The notes: a model not told the origin generated them from the letters alone. Positions 7,553 through 16,799 are shown, numbered from the stretch's first letter. The stretch is 64,000 nucleotides of DNA from Rhodanobacteraceae bacterium (GCA_009996615.1 JAACZU010000016.1:1-64000), one strand, 5' to 3'. Made by a program: numbers and translations.

Positions 7553-9841
7553 TTGTCCCTTGCCTCGAGTTCGTTGAGCGCGTTGCGCCTCGCCTGGCGC
7601 GCGCTGCGCATTCCGTTCCTGCTCGGCGCCGGCCTCGTGCTCGGCTTCGGCGTGCCATACACGCTGTGGCTCGACCGCGAGGTGCGCAGCCGCTTCGACG
7701 ACCTGTCGTGGCAGACGCCCAGCCGCGTCTACGCGCGCCCGCTGCAGCTTGCGCCCGGGCTGCCGCTGAGTGCCGAGGCGCTGCAGCTGGAGCTGGCCGC
7801 GGCGCGCTACGGCGAGGACGCCCAGGCGCGCACGCCCGGCACGTTCCGTCGCGACGGTACGCGCTTCACGATCGCGCGGCGCGGCTTCGTCTACCTCGAC
7901 GGCCGCGAGCGCGAAAAGCGCATCGCGGTCACGCTCGAAGGCGGCCGCGTCGCCGGCCTGGCCGACGCCGACTCGGGCGCCGCGCTGGCCAGCGTGCGGC
8001 TGGAGCCGGCGCGCATCGCGACGCTGTACGGCGCGCAGCAGGAGGACCGCCGCCTCGTGCGCCTGGGCGAGGTGCCGCCGCTGCTGGTCGGCGGCCTGCA
8101 GGCGGTCGAGGATCGCGACTTCAAGAACCACCATGGCATCGATCCGGGCGCGATCGCCCGCGCGGCGTGGGCGAACCTGGCCGCCGGCCAGGTCGTGCAG
8201 GGCGGCTCGACGCTGACCCAGCAGCTGGTCAAGAACCTGTTCCTCGACCGCGGCCAGACGCTCGCGCGCAAGCTCAACGAGGCGCTGCTGTCGCTGCTGA
8301 TCGAGGCGCGCTACGACAAGAGCCGCATCCTCGAGGCCTACCTCAACGAGGTGTTCCTCGGCCAACAGGGCGGCCAGGCCGTGCATGGCTTCGCCGCGGC
8401 GAGCGAGTTCTATTTCGGCCGCGAGCTGCGCGCGCTCGGCCCGGCCGAGATCGCGTTGCTGGTCGGCCTGGTGCAGGGGCCGAGCCTGTACGACCCGCGC
8501 CGCAATCCCGAGCGTGCGCTGGCGCGGCGCAACCTGGTGCTGACGCAGTTCCGCGACACCGGCCTGATCGATGCCGCCACGCATGCGCAGGCCGTGAAGC
8601 AGCCGCTCGGCACGGCGGCCCGGGCGAGCCTGCCGCGCGACCGCTACCCGGCGTTCCTGGAGCTGGTGCGGCGGCAGCTGCGGCAGGACTACCCGGATAC
8701 CGAGCTCGACAGCGCCGGCCTGGCCATCCACACGACGCTGGCGCCATCGACGCAGGCGCTGGCCGAGGACGCGGTGCAGCGCGCGTTCGCCGCGATCGGC
8801 AAGCGCGGCGAGGCGGTCGAGGCGGCCGTGGTCGTGACCGGCGCCGGCGACGGCGAAGTGCAGGCGATGATCGGCAGCCGCGACGTCGATGCGCCCGGCT
8901 TCAACCGCGCGCTCGACGCGCTGCGCCCGATCGGTTCGCTGGTCAAGCCGTTCGTGAACCTGGTCGCGCTGGCGCAGCCGCAGCGCTACTCGCTGGCGAC
9001 GCTCATCGACGACAGCGAGGTCGACCTGCCGCAGCGCGACGGCTCGCGCTGGCGGCCGCAGAACGACGACCGCCAGGTGCATGGCGAGGTGCTGCTGGTC
9101 GACGCGCTGGCCAACAGCTGGAACCTCGCCACCGTGCACCTGGGCCTGCGCATCGGCGTCGAGCGCGTGCGCGGCTTCCTCGACTCGTTCAACCTCGGCC
9201 GCCCGATCAACCCGAACCCGTCGCTGCTGCTCGGCGCGGTCGAGCTGAGCCCGTTCGACGTGGCGCGGCTGTACCAGTACCTCGCTGCCGACGGCCACGC
9301 GGTGCCGCTGCGCGCGCTGCGCGGCGTGCTCGACGCGCAGGGCCGGCCGCTGACGCGCTACGCGGTCAAGCCCGGCAGCGGCGACTACACCACCGCGGCT
9401 CGCCTGGTCACCTACGCGATGCAGCAGGTCGCGCTGCGCGGCACCGCGCGCGCGATCGGCGAGGCCGGCCTCAGCCACCTGCAGGCGGCCGGCAAGACCG
9501 GCACCAGCGACACGCAGCGCGACTCTTGGTTCGCCGGCTTCACCGGCAGCCACCTCGCGGTGGCCTGGGTCGGCCGCGACGACAACAAGCCGACCGCGCT
9601 GTTCGGCTCGACCGGCGCGCTGCGTGTCTGGATCGAGCTGATGAAGCGCCTGCCGACCACGCCGCTGGCGCTGCCGCAGGACGGCCTCGAGCGCGTCTGG
9701 GTCGGCGGCGCGTCGGGCAAGCGTTCTGATGCGGCCTGCTCGGATGCGCGCGAACTGCCGTTCGCGGCCGGCTATGCACCGACCGACGAGGAGCATTGCC
9801 CGCTCGACCAGTTGCGGCGCTTCTTCGGCGCTGGCGGCTAG
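7553..9841 (+). CDS. mrcB: Penicillin-binding protein 1B, bifunctional peptidoglycan synthase
   Basis: This is a class A PBP that polymerises lipid II (GT51 domain) and cross-links stem peptides (transpeptidase) in the periplasm. A short cytoplasmic tail and one TM segment (IPFLLGAGLVLGFGVPYTLWL) precede a UB2H-like region (SWQTPSRVYARP). The GT51 motifs EDRDFKNHHGID (catalytic Glu about 186) and GGSTLTQQLVKN follow, then the transpeptidase SLVK (Ser about 462), SWN and KTGTS (Lys about 648). At 762 residues it is close to E. coli PBP1b. The ORF track frame runs far upstream without a stop. I chose TTG 7553, which precedes the conserved N-terminus; a TACACT -10-like box at 7509-7514 would place the upstream GTG (7517) before the transcript start. 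The start is the least certain point. Confidence 0.9.
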   Translation: MSLASSSLSALRLAWRALRIPFLLGAGLVLGFGVPYTLWLDREVRSRFDDLSWQTPSRVYARPLQLAPGLPLSAEALQLELAAARYGEDAQARTPGTFRRDGTRFTIARRGFVYLDGREREKRIAVTLEGGRVAGLADADSGAALASVRLEPARIATLYGAQQEDRRLVRLGEVPPLLVGGLQAVEDRDFKNHHGIDPGAIARAAWANLAAGQVVQGGSTLTQQLVKNLFLDRGQTLARKLNEALLSLLIEARYDKSRILEAYLNEVFLGQQGGQAVHGFAAASEFYFGRELRALGPAEIALLVGLVQGPSLYDPRRNPERALARRNLVLTQFRDTGLIDAATHAQAVKQPLGTAARASLPRDRYPAFLELVRRQLRQDYPDTELDSAGLAIHTTLAPSTQALAEDAVQRAFAAIGKRGEAVEAAVVVTGAGDGEVQAMIGSRDVDAPGFNRALDALRPIGSLVKPFVNLVALAQPQRYSLATLIDDSEVDLPQRDGSRWRPQNDDRQVHGEVLLVDALANSWNLATVHLGLRIGVERVRGFLDSFNLGRPINPNPSLLLGAVELSPFDVARLYQYLAADGHAVPLRALRGVLDAQGRPLTRYAVKPGSGDYTTAARLVTYAMQQVALRGTARAIGEAGLSHLQAAGKTGTSDTQRDSWFAGFTGSHLAVAWVGRDDNKPTALFGSTGALRVWIELMKRLPTTPLALPQDGLERVWVGGASGKRSDAACSDARELPFAAGYAPTDEEHCPLDQLRRFFGAGG

Positions 9842-9853
9842 GCGCCAGCGCGT

Positions 9854-9917
9854 GTGGCAGCGCCGGCAGGCGCGATGCCTTGGCCGTCATGGAGCATCGC
9901 GGCTTCCGCCGCTCCCG
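9854..9917. repeat. REP-like inverted pair
   Basis: A left half GGCAGCGCCGGCAGGCGCGATGCC faces a right half GAGCATCGCGGCTTCCGCCGCTCCC, about 20 bases apart. It is the same TAGGAGCGGCTTC..CGCGATGC theme as at 24981-25126, 30690-30790, 38504-38575 and 62961-62983. It lies in the gap between mrcB and the lipoprotein gene. Confidence 0.6.
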
Positions 9918-9977
9918 CCGTGCGGCTCGTGCGAGAATCGCCGGCTGGTGTCATTCACTTTTCCCTTGCCTACGCCC

Positions 9978-10499
9978 ATGAAGCACGCCGTCCCGTCCCT
10001 CGCTCTCCTCGCCACGCTCGCGCTGGCCGCCTGTTCGCAGCCGCCGGCGCCGGTGCCGGTCAAGCCGGCCGTCACGCACGATCCGGTCGCCGCGGTGCGC
10101 GCGATCCGCGCCGCCGGCGAGGGCCTCGACTCGGCCGTGCAGGTGCAGCCGTTGCGCGATCCGGCCATCGACGGCTTCCTCAAGCAGGCGCACGACGCGG
10201 AAGGCGCGAAGGAGTTCGCCGCCGCGATCGCCGCCGCCGACCACGCGCTCAAGCTCGCGCCGGACGCGCCGGACATCCTGCAGTACGTGGCCGAGCTGGA
10301 AACCGCGCGCGGCGACTGGCTGCAAGCCGAGCAGGCCGCGATGAAGAGCTTCAACCTCGGGCCGAAGGTCGGCAGCCTGTGCGCGCGCAACTGGCAGACC
10401 GTGGTCGAGGCGCGCATCGCGCTCGAAGACGCCGCCACCGTCGCGCAGGCGCGCGAGCACGTGAAGGCCTGCCGCGTGCCGCCGCGGCTGCGGATGTGA
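9978..10499 (+). CDS. TPR-containing lipoprotein
   Basis: The 173-residue protein has a lipoprotein signal peptide MKHAVPSLALLATLALAACS, with lipobox LAAC and lipidated Cys at residue 19. Serine at +2 fits outer-membrane sorting by the Lol rule, although this rule is less certain outside enterics. The middle (about residues 70-135) reads as two TPR-like helical hairpins (AAIAAADHALKLAPDAPDILQYVAELETARGDW in short blocks). The ATG is preceded by a weak ribosome site. It lies 136 bases after mrcB in the same direction, with a REP element between. A role as an envelope adaptor near PBP1B is only positional inference. Confidence 0.8.
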   Translation: MKHAVPSLALLATLALAACSQPPAPVPVKPAVTHDPVAAVRAIRAAGEGLDSAVQVQPLRDPAIDGFLKQAHDAEGAKEFAAAIAAADHALKLAPDAPDILQYVAELETARGDWLQAEQAAMKSFNLGPKVGSLCARNWQTVVEARIALEDAATVAQAREHVKACRVPPRLRM

Positions 10500-10505
10500 G
10501 TGGAA

Positions 10506-10589
10506 GCCGGGATTGGGGATTGGGAATTCGGGATTCGTAGGAGATCGCACGCTTTGCCCAATCCCCAATCCCCATTCCCCAATCCCGGC
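10506..10589. repeat. GGGAAT-family inverted repeat overlapping the helicase 5' end
   Basis: The left arm (GGGATTGGGGATTGGGAAT) and right arm (CCCAATCCCCAATCCCCATT) form an imperfect hairpin of about 84 bases. It occupies the whole gap after the lipoprotein stop. The right arm is translated as PNPQSPFPNPG at the N-terminus of the helicase, whichever start is used. Confidence 0.75.
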
Positions 10590-12509
10590 TCCTCCGCCGA
10601 CCTGCTCGGCCCCGACGGCCCGTTCGCGCACGAGGTGCCCGGCTTCGCGCCGCGCGCCGCGCAGCAGGCGATGGCGGCGGCAGTCGAGGAGGCGATCGCC
10701 GAGCGGCAACTGCTGATCGCCGAGGCCGGCACCGGCACCGGCAAGACCTTCGCCTACCTCGTGCCGGCGCTCGCCTCGGGCCGGCGCGTGATCGTCTCGA
10801 CCGGCACCAAGGCGCTGCAGGACCAGCTGTTCCACCGCGACCTGCCGCGCGTGCGCAGCGCGCTCGGCGCGCGCCTGTCGGCCGCCCTGCTGAAGGGCCG
10901 CGCGAACTACCTGTGCCTGCACCGGCTCGAGCAGGCGCGCAAGGACGGCCGCTTCGGCAGCCGCGAGCAGGCCGCGCAGGTCGAGGCGATCCATGCGTGG
11001 TCGACGCGCACCGCCTCCGGCGACCGCGCCGAGATGGCCGAGGTGGCGGAGGATTCGCCGCTGTGGCCGCGCGTGACCTCGACCGCGGAGAACTGCCTCG
11101 GCGCCGACTGCCCGCAGTTCCACGACTGCTTCGTGGTCAAGGCGCGCCGCGCCGCGCAGGAGGCCGACCTCGTCGTCGTCAACCACCACCTGCTGTTCGC
11201 GGACCTGGCGATCAAGAAGGAGGGCTTCGGCGAGATCCTGCCCGGCGCGCATGCGTTCATCCTCGACGAGGCGCACCAGGTGCCCGAGCTGGCCGGGCAG
11301 TTCTTCTCGGTCAGCCTGTCGGCGCGCCAGCTGACCGAGCTGGCCACCGACGTGCTGGCCGAATGCGCCGGCGTGTCCGGCGCGCTGGCCGTGCTGCAGC
11401 CGCGGGTCGAGCCGCTGGCGCTGGCGGTCAAGCGCCTGCGCCTGGCGCTCGACCGCTTCCCGGCCAAGGGGCCGTTCCTCGCGATCGAGCGCGACGCCGA
11501 GGTCGAGCGCGAGCTGGCCGCGCTGCGCGATGCGCTCGATGCGCTGGCGAACGAGCTGGACAAGCACGCCGAGCGCAGCCGCGGCCTGGCCAGCGTCGGC
11601 GAGCGTGCGGCGCAGCACGCCGCGCGGCTGGCGCAGCTGACCGAGGGCGGCGCACGCGACGCGGTGCACTGGTACGAGTTGTCCGCGCACGGCTTCGCGT
11701 TCCATGCCACGCCGCTGGACCTCGCGCCGCCGCTGCGCGAGCTGCGCGAACAGAGTCGCGCCGCCTGGATCTTCACCTCGGCCACGCTCGCGGTTGGCGG
11801 CCGCTTCGACCACTTCGCGCGCCAGCTCGGCCTGGACGATCCGCACACGCTGTGCCTGGACAGCCCGTTCGACTACGCGCGGCAGGCGCTGGCCTACCTG
11901 CCGTCCGGGCTGCCCGATCCGGCCGCGCCGGACTACGTCGAGCGCGTGCTCGATGCGGTCGTGCCGGTGCTGGAAGCCTCGCGCGGCCGCGCGTTCCTGC
12001 TGTTCACCTCGCACCGCGCGCTGCGCCGCGCGGCCGAGCTGCTGCCCGCGCGCGTGCCGTTCCCGTTGTTCGTGCAGGGCACTGCGCCGCGGCATCAGCT
12101 GCTGACCGCGTTCCGCGCCTCCGGCAACGGCGTGCTGCTCGGCGCGGCGAGCTTCTGGGAAGGCGTCGACGTCGCCGGCGATGCGCTCAGCGTGGTGGTC
12201 ATCGACAAGCTGCCGTTCGCCGCGCCGGACGATCCGGTGCTGGTCGCGCGCCTGGACGCGCTGCGTGAAGCCGGCGCCAATCCGTTCACCGACTGGCAGG
12301 TGCCGAACGCGGTGATCGCGCTGAAGCAGGGCGCCGGCCGCCTGATCCGCGACGTGCACGACCGCGGCGTGCTGGTGCTGTGCGATCCGCGCCTGACCCG
12401 CCGCGGCTACGGCAAGCTGTTCCTCGCCAGCCTGCCGCCGCTGCCGCGCACGTGCGAGCTGGCCGACGTGGCGGCATTCTTTGCCGAGGCCGTGGCGCCG
12501 GCCGGATAG
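10554..12509 (+). CDS. yoaA: DinG/YoaA-family ATP-dependent DNA helicase with Fe-S cluster
   Basis: This is an XPD-like superfamily 2 helicase of about 651 residues, the usual size for YoaA, with a proposed role in DNA damage tolerance and replication repair. The Walker A motif is AEAGTGTGKT, the DEAH box is ILDEAHQVPE, and the 4-Cys Fe-S pattern is NYLC followed by ENCLGADCPQFHDC. The C-terminal motor motifs are GAASFWEGVDV and QGAGRLIRD. The ORF track begins at GTG 10500, directly on the preceding stop. I prefer TTG 10554 because AGGAG (10539-10543) stands ten bases upstream, while GTG 10500 has no ribosome site. In either case the first residues (PNPQSPFPNPG) come from the GGGAAT repeat and the conserved protein begins at LLGPDGPFA. 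Confidence 0.88.
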   Translation: MPNPQSPFPNPGSSADLLGPDGPFAHEVPGFAPRAAQQAMAAAVEEAIAERQLLIAEAGTGTGKTFAYLVPALASGRRVIVSTGTKALQDQLFHRDLPRVRSALGARLSAALLKGRANYLCLHRLEQARKDGRFGSREQAAQVEAIHAWSTRTASGDRAEMAEVAEDSPLWPRVTSTAENCLGADCPQFHDCFVVKARRAAQEADLVVVNHHLLFADLAIKKEGFGEILPGAHAFILDEAHQVPELAGQFFSVSLSARQLTELATDVLAECAGVSGALAVLQPRVEPLALAVKRLRLALDRFPAKGPFLAIERDAEVERELAALRDALDALANELDKHAERSRGLASVGERAAQHAARLAQLTEGGARDAVHWYELSAHGFAFHATPLDLAPPLRELREQSRAAWIFTSATLAVGGRFDHFARQLGLDDPHTLCLDSPFDYARQALAYLPSGLPDPAAPDYVERVLDAVVPVLEASRGRAFLLFTSHRALRRAAELLPARVPFPLFVQGTAPRHQLLTAFRASGNGVLLGAASFWEGVDVAGDALSVVVIDKLPFAAPDDPVLVARLDALREAGANPFTDWQVPNAVIALKQGAGRLIRDVHDRGVLVLCDPRLTRRGYGKLFLASLPPLPRTCELADVAAFFAEAVAPAG

Positions 12510-12601
12510 CCGGGTCCGCCCGGGCGACGGAGCACGTCGACGGGCTTGTTGACCTCGATGCCATGCTGCGAAGCAGCATCCGCTCGCGTATGCCGGCGTC
12601 C

Positions 12602-12631
12602 TTGGCGCCGGCTTTCGACCGATGCTATAAG
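12602..12631 (+). promoter_or_regulatory. Candidate sigma-70 promoter of the first subtilisin gene
   Basis: A -35 TTGGCG (12602-12607) and -10 TATAAG (12626-12631) are separated by 18 bases, about 95 bases before the ATG. The same hexamers, spacer and flanking GATGCTATAA occur before the paralogous subtilisin (16717-16746), and TTCATCTTGT lies downstream in both leaders. Confidence 0.65.
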
Positions 12632-12725
12632 AGGCTGCCGCTGAGCCTTGTTTCAGCGCATGTTCATCTTGTCCGTCCCGACGCGCACGCGGTTCCGCTG
12701 CGTAATCCGAAATGGGGAGAAGACG

Positions 12726-15700
12726 ATGGGGAAGTCGCTTCGATTCATGACGCTGTCCACGGCGATCGGTTTCGCCCTGGCCGGCGCGGGCCTTCACGGC
12801 TCCACCAATGCCGTTGCCGGAACGTACGCTCCGCCGCCTGCAACGAACCTGGAGGCGGCCGACGCAGACGGCGTGTACATCATCACGTACACCGAGGCCG
12901 GCCTGCTGAACTATGAGGGCGGCGTCGCCGGTATCGCCCGCACCGCCCCCAGCGCCGCCGGACAGAAGCTTGACCGCACCACGATCGCCGCGCACAGCTA
13001 CGAAGCCTGGCTCGAGGCCCAGCGCGAAGTGCATCGCGCGGCGATCGAGAGCCGGCTCGGACGGGTGCTCGAGGTCACCCATAGCTACGGCATCACCTTC
13101 AACGGCATCGCCACGCAGCTCACCGCGGACGAGGCGGCGAAGATCGCCGGCCTGCCGGGCGTCGCGTCGGTGCGTCCGGCCGGCATCTACCACCTCGATA
13201 CGTATCGCGGCCCGGCCTTCATCGGCGCCGACAAGATCTGGAACGGCAGCAGCACGCCGGGCGGTGTCGGCACCAAGGGCCAGGGCGTGAAGGTCGGTGT
13301 CATCGACGGCGGCGCGAACAGCGCGCATCCGTCGTTCGCCAACGACCCCGCCTGCGGCTTCAGCGCAGGCTTGCCGAAGCTGACCGCGCGCGACTGCAGC
13401 AGCAGTTCCGGCGGCATCTGCAACGGCTCCAACCCGGAGGCCAACCCGACCTACGGCCACGGCGTGCATACTGCCAGCACGGTCGCCGGCAACACGATCG
13501 ACAACACGGCCAGCCCGCCGCCGAGCCTGCCCAACGGCGTGACCATGTCCGGCGTGGCGCCGTGCGCGCAGGTGTTCCAGTACAAGGTGTGCGCCACCAA
13601 TTCGTGTGCGGGTGCCGACATCCTCGCCGGCATCCAGAACGCGATCGCCGACCAGGTCGACGCGATCAACTTCTCGATCTCTGGCGGCACCTCGCCGTGG
13701 TCGGACAACGACCGCCAGTTCCTCGACGCGGTCGGTGCGGGCATCTTCGTCGCCGCGTCCGCCGGCAACACGAGCACGACGATCACCAACCCGGTCGGCC
13801 AGGTCAACCACCGCGGTCCGTGGGTCATGACCGTCGCGGCGTCCACGCACGACCGCAAGATCGGCCCCGGCATGTCGCTGACGGGCCCCGGCGCGCCGCC
13901 GTCGGCGACGCAGAACATCCCGCTCAACCCGGGCAGCACCACGCCGGCGGCGTCGACGCCGAACTGGACCGGCAAGGCGGTCAAGACCTATCCGACCAAC
14001 ATCGAAGGCTGCACGGCGTCGGGTGGCATTCCGGCCGGCACCTTCACCGGCGCCGTCGCGGTGGTGCGCCGTGGTACCTGCCCGTTCACCGAGAAGATCA
14101 CCAACGCGTTCAATGCCGGCGCGGACATGGTCATCATCGGCAACAACCAGGCCGGTTCGCTGAACATGGACACGACCGGTGCGCCCAGCGTCCCGGCGTT
14201 CAGCATGGACCAGGCGTCGGGTGACGCGGTGATTGCGTTCGTCGCGGCCAATCCGTCAAGCACGACCGCCGACGTCGCGCCGATCACCAACGGCACGCGC
14301 CAGGGCGACGTGCTGGCGGACTTCAGCTTCCGCGGTCCGACACCGTCGCCGCTGGCTGACCTGACCAAGCCGGACATCACCGCCCCGGGCGTGGACATCT
14401 ACGCGGCGACCGATCCGGGCAGCGGCCAGTACCAGTTCATGAGCGGCACCTCGATGTCCGGCCCGCACGTGGCCGGCTCCGGCGCGCTGATGAAGGCCGT
14501 GCACCCGAACTGGACGCCGATGGAGATCCGCTCGGCGCTGATGATGACGGCCAAGCGCGACGGCTTCCAGGAGAACGGCACCACGCCGTGGAACATCGAC
14601 GACGTCGGCAGCGGCCGCGTCGACGTGGCCAAGGCTGCCATGGCCGGCCTGACGATGGACGAAACCAAGGCGAACTTCCTGGCGGCCAATCCGTCCGGCG
14701 GCACGATCAACGTCAAGGAACTGAACGTCGCGTCGCTGCGCAACATGGCGTGCACCGGCACGTGCTCGTGGACGCGCAAGGTCAAGAACCGCCTGGCGAT
14801 CACCGGCAGCTGGAGCATCGCCGCCACCACCGACCCGAGCTTCACCGTCACGGCCACGCCGTCGACGTTCAATCTCGCGCCGGGGGCGGAGCAGACGATC
14901 ACGTTCACGGCCACGCCGACCCAGAACATCACCGCCGTCAAGTTCGGCTACATCACGTTGACCGAGGCAGGTAGCGCCTCGCCGCAGCAGCACATCACGG
15001 TGGCGCTCAAGGGCACCAGCGCGACGACCTATACGGTCGGCGGCACGGTCAGCGGCCTCACCGGCACGGGCCTGGTGCTCAAGCTCAACGGCGGCAGCGA
15101 CCTGTCGGTCAGCGCGAACGGCGCGTTCACGTTCGCCGGAGGCCTGACCACCGGCACGGCCTACACGGTCACCGTTGGCACGCAGCCGACCGGCCAGGTC
15201 TGCACGGTGGCCAACGGCACCGGCACGATCGCGAGCGCCAACGTGACCAATGTCGCCGTGACCTGCGCGGTGGCTGCGACCTACACGGTCGGTGGCACGG
15301 TCGGCGGGCTCACCGGCACGGGCCTGAAACTCAAGCTGAATGGCGGCAGCGACCTGTCGATCAGCGCGAACGGCGCGTTCACGTTCCCCGGCGGCCTGAC
15401 CACCGGCACGGCCTACGTGGTGACCGTTGGCACGCAGCCGAGTGGGCAGACCTGCACGGTGGCCAACGGCTCGGGCACGATCGGCAGCGCCAACGTGACC
15501 AACGTGACGGTCACGTGCAGCAGCGCCAGTACGACCTATACGGTCGGTGGCCGCGTGCGCGGCATGACCGGCAGCGGCCTGGTGCTGCAGCTCAATGGCA
15601 GTACGACGCTGCCGATGAGCGCGAACGGCCTGTTCGTGTTCACCGGCGGCCTGCCCGACGGCACGGCCTATGCCGTCACGGTCGCCACGCAGCCGACGTC

Positions 15701-16448
15701 GACCCCGCCGCAGGCCTGCACGGTCGCCAACGGCAGCGGCACGATCGCCGGCGCCAACGTGACCAACGTCGAGGTGACCTGCGCCAACACCATCACCGAC
15801 CGCATCTTCCAGGACGGCTTCGAAGGTTCGGGCGGGCCGGCGGCTGCCTTCAGCGAAAACTTCGATGCCTATGCGGCCGGCGGCAACGTGCACGGCCAGG
15901 GTGGCTGGAAGGGCTGGGGCAACGATCCGGCCGCGGGCGCCACGGTGGTGACCGCGCAGAGCGCAAGCGCGCCGAACTCGATCGAGATCAAGGGAGCCAG
16001 CGACCTGATCCACGAGTTCTCGCAGCTCACCAGCGGCTCGTGGACGATCACCGCCAAGCAGTACATCCCGAGTACGTTCACGGGGCAGTCCTACTTCATC
16101 TTCGAGAACGTGTACTCGGACACCGACACGAGCGTCATCAGCTGGTCGACGCAGGTCGTCTTCGACGGCGCGACCAACCAGCTCGGCAACGAGTCCGGCG
16201 CCGCCAGCCCGTTCACCGCGTCGCTGGTGAAGGGCCGCTGGGTTGACCTGAAGCTGGTGGTCGACCTGGACAACGACGTGCAGACGTTCTGGTACGACGG
16301 CGTGCAGATGTATTCGGGCTCGTGGACGAACCAGTTCCCCGGCCAGGACGTGCCGGGCAGCCGTGCCATCGGTTCGATCGACCTGTTCGCCAACGGTGCG
16401 AGCGCGGTCTACTACGACGACATCAAGATCGTTCCGAGCACGCCTTGA
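12726..16448 (+). CDS. Secreted S8 (subtilisin) serine protease with PA domain and three C-terminal repeats
   Basis: The 1240-residue precursor has a signal peptide ending near residue 30, an inhibitor-I9-like propeptide (about 40-165) and an S8 catalytic domain. Catalytic residues are Asp194 (VIDGG), His245 (GHGVHTA) and Ser576 (GTSMSGPH). A PA insert (about 420-500, with VRRGTCPFTEKI) lies between His and Ser. After the core come a beta-sandwich region, three copies of an 84-residue module (residues about 768-1020; TYTVGGTVSGLTGTG), an IFQDGFEG motif and a lectin-like jelly-roll tail that ends the protein. ATG 12726 is chosen over the ORF-track start (12648) because GGGGAGAAG precedes it and the signal peptide begins there. 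It is the paralogue of the next gene. Probably extracellular, via Sec and then type II secretion by analogy. Confidence 0.88.
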   Translation: MGKSLRFMTLSTAIGFALAGAGLHGSTNAVAGTYAPPPATNLEAADADGVYIITYTEAGLLNYEGGVAGIARTAPSAAGQKLDRTTIAAHSYEAWLEAQREVHRAAIESRLGRVLEVTHSYGITFNGIATQLTADEAAKIAGLPGVASVRPAGIYHLDTYRGPAFIGADKIWNGSSTPGGVGTKGQGVKVGVIDGGANSAHPSFANDPACGFSAGLPKLTARDCSSSSGGICNGSNPEANPTYGHGVHTASTVAGNTIDNTASPPPSLPNGVTMSGVAPCAQVFQYKVCATNSCAGADILAGIQNAIADQVDAINFSISGGTSPWSDNDRQFLDAVGAGIFVAASAGNTSTTITNPVGQVNHRGPWVMTVAASTHDRKIGPGMSLTGPGAPPSATQNIPLNPGSTTPAASTPNWTGKAVKTYPTNIEGCTASGGIPAGTFTGAVAVVRRGTCPFTEKITNAFNAGADMVIIGNNQAGSLNMDTTGAPSVPAFSMDQASGDAVIAFVAANPSSTTADVAPITNGTRQGDVLADFSFRGPTPSPLADLTKPDITAPGVDIYAATDPGSGQYQFMSGTSMSGPHVAGSGALMKAVHPNWTPMEIRSALMMTAKRDGFQENGTTPWNIDDVGSGRVDVAKAAMAGLTMDETKANFLAANPSGGTINVKELNVASLRNMACTGTCSWTRKVKNRLAITGSWSIAATTDPSFTVTATPSTFNLAPGAEQTITFTATPTQNITAVKFGYITLTEAGSASPQQHITVALKGTSATTYTVGGTVSGLTGTGLVLKLNGGSDLSVSANGAFTFAGGLTTGTAYTVTVGTQPTGQVCTVANGTGTIASANVTNVAVTCAVAATYTVGGTVGGLTGTGLKLKLNGGSDLSISANGAFTFPGGLTTGTAYVVTVGTQPSGQTCTVANGSGTIGSANVTNVTVTCSSASTTYTVGGRVRGMTGSGLVLQLNGSTTLPMSANGLFVFTGGLPDGTAYAVTVATQPTSTPPQACTVANGSGTIAGANVTNVEVTCANTITDRIFQDGFEGSGGPAAAFSENFDAYAAGGNVHGQGGWKGWGNDPAAGATVVTAQSASAPNSIEIKGASDLIHEFSQLTSGSWTITAKQYIPSTFTGQSYFIFENVYSDTDTSVISWSTQVVFDGATNQLGNESGAASPFTASLVKGRWVDLKLVVDLDNDVQTFWYDGVQMYSGSWTNQFPGQDVPGSRAIGSIDLFANGASAVYYDDIKIVPSTP
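15027..15790 (+). repeat. Three tandem 84-85-residue coding repeats
   Basis: Units start at 15027, 15279 and 15534 (spacing 252 and 255 bases). Each encodes a copy of TYTVGGxVxGxTGxGLxLxLNG ... CTVANGxGTIxxANVTNVxVTC. The conserved Cys pair (QxCTV and VTC) could form a disulfide. The same module occurs three times in the metalloprotease at 24097-24850. Confidence 0.85.
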
Positions 16449-16453
16449 GCAGC

Positions 16454-16489
16454 CACGCTTCCGGCCCGGCATGCCGGGCCGGAAGCGTG
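16454..16489. terminator. Perfect 36-base palindrome after the first subtilisin gene
   Basis: CACGCTTCCGGCCCGGCA is followed immediately by its exact reverse complement, six bases after the stop codon. It lacks a T-run, and a canonical terminator follows 22 bases later. It could block exonucleases or act as a first pausing hairpin. Confidence 0.6.
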
Positions 16490-16511
16490 CCGGCGACCTT
16501 CGATCCCTCGA

Positions 16512-16543
16512 CGCGACGCCTGCAGGCGTCGCGTTTTTTTTTT
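16512..16543 (+). terminator. Rho-independent terminator
   Basis: Stem CGCGACGCC / GGCGTCGCG with a TGCA loop, followed by ten T residues. It ends the transcript of the first subtilisin gene. Confidence 0.9.
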
Positions 16544-16675
16544 GGTTTTTCCCTCCGCCGCGGACGCGGCTTCCAGGCTGTGACGGCTCAGCGCTACGGT
16601 CGCGGCGATTGCCCGCCGCCCATGCTTCGAGGGAGGACCAGGCGTTGCCATTTCCCGCGCCCCGTTGCGCGCCGC

Positions 16676-16696
16676 GAATGTTGCACGACAACATTC
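16676..16696. promoter_or_regulatory. Operator-like inverted repeat upstream of the second subtilisin gene
   Basis: GAATGTTG and CAACATTC form a perfect 8-base inverted repeat around CACGA, 20 bases upstream of the -35 box. A related sequence (GTTGCCGACGCAACATTCG, 20849-20867) lies just before the metalloprotease gene, which suggests a shared regulator. No factor can be named. Confidence 0.5.
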
Positions 16697-16716
16697 GTAT
16701 ACGTATGTAAACGCGC

Positions 16717-16746
16717 TTGGCGTCACGGTGATGACGATGCTATAAC
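16717..16746 (+). promoter_or_regulatory. Candidate sigma-70 promoter of the second subtilisin gene
   Basis: TTGGCG (16717-16722), an 18-base spacer and TATAAC (16741-16746), in the same arrangement as before the first subtilisin gene. The predicted leader is about 110 bases and carries a hairpin. Confidence 0.65.
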
Positions 16747-16799
16747 GAACCGCTGTCAGCCATCTTTCAGCACTCATTCATCTTGTTCGAATCGCAGGT

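Noticed and set aside
10500-10553. GTG start of the helicase at 10500
   Set aside because: No Shine-Dalgarno sequence; the codons encode only the left arm of a repeat, while TTG 10554 has AGGAG at a proper distance.
9951-13850. Minus-strand ORF of 1299 residues
   Set aside because: It runs through the lipoprotein, helicase and subtilisin genes, all of which have strong family motifs on the plus strand.
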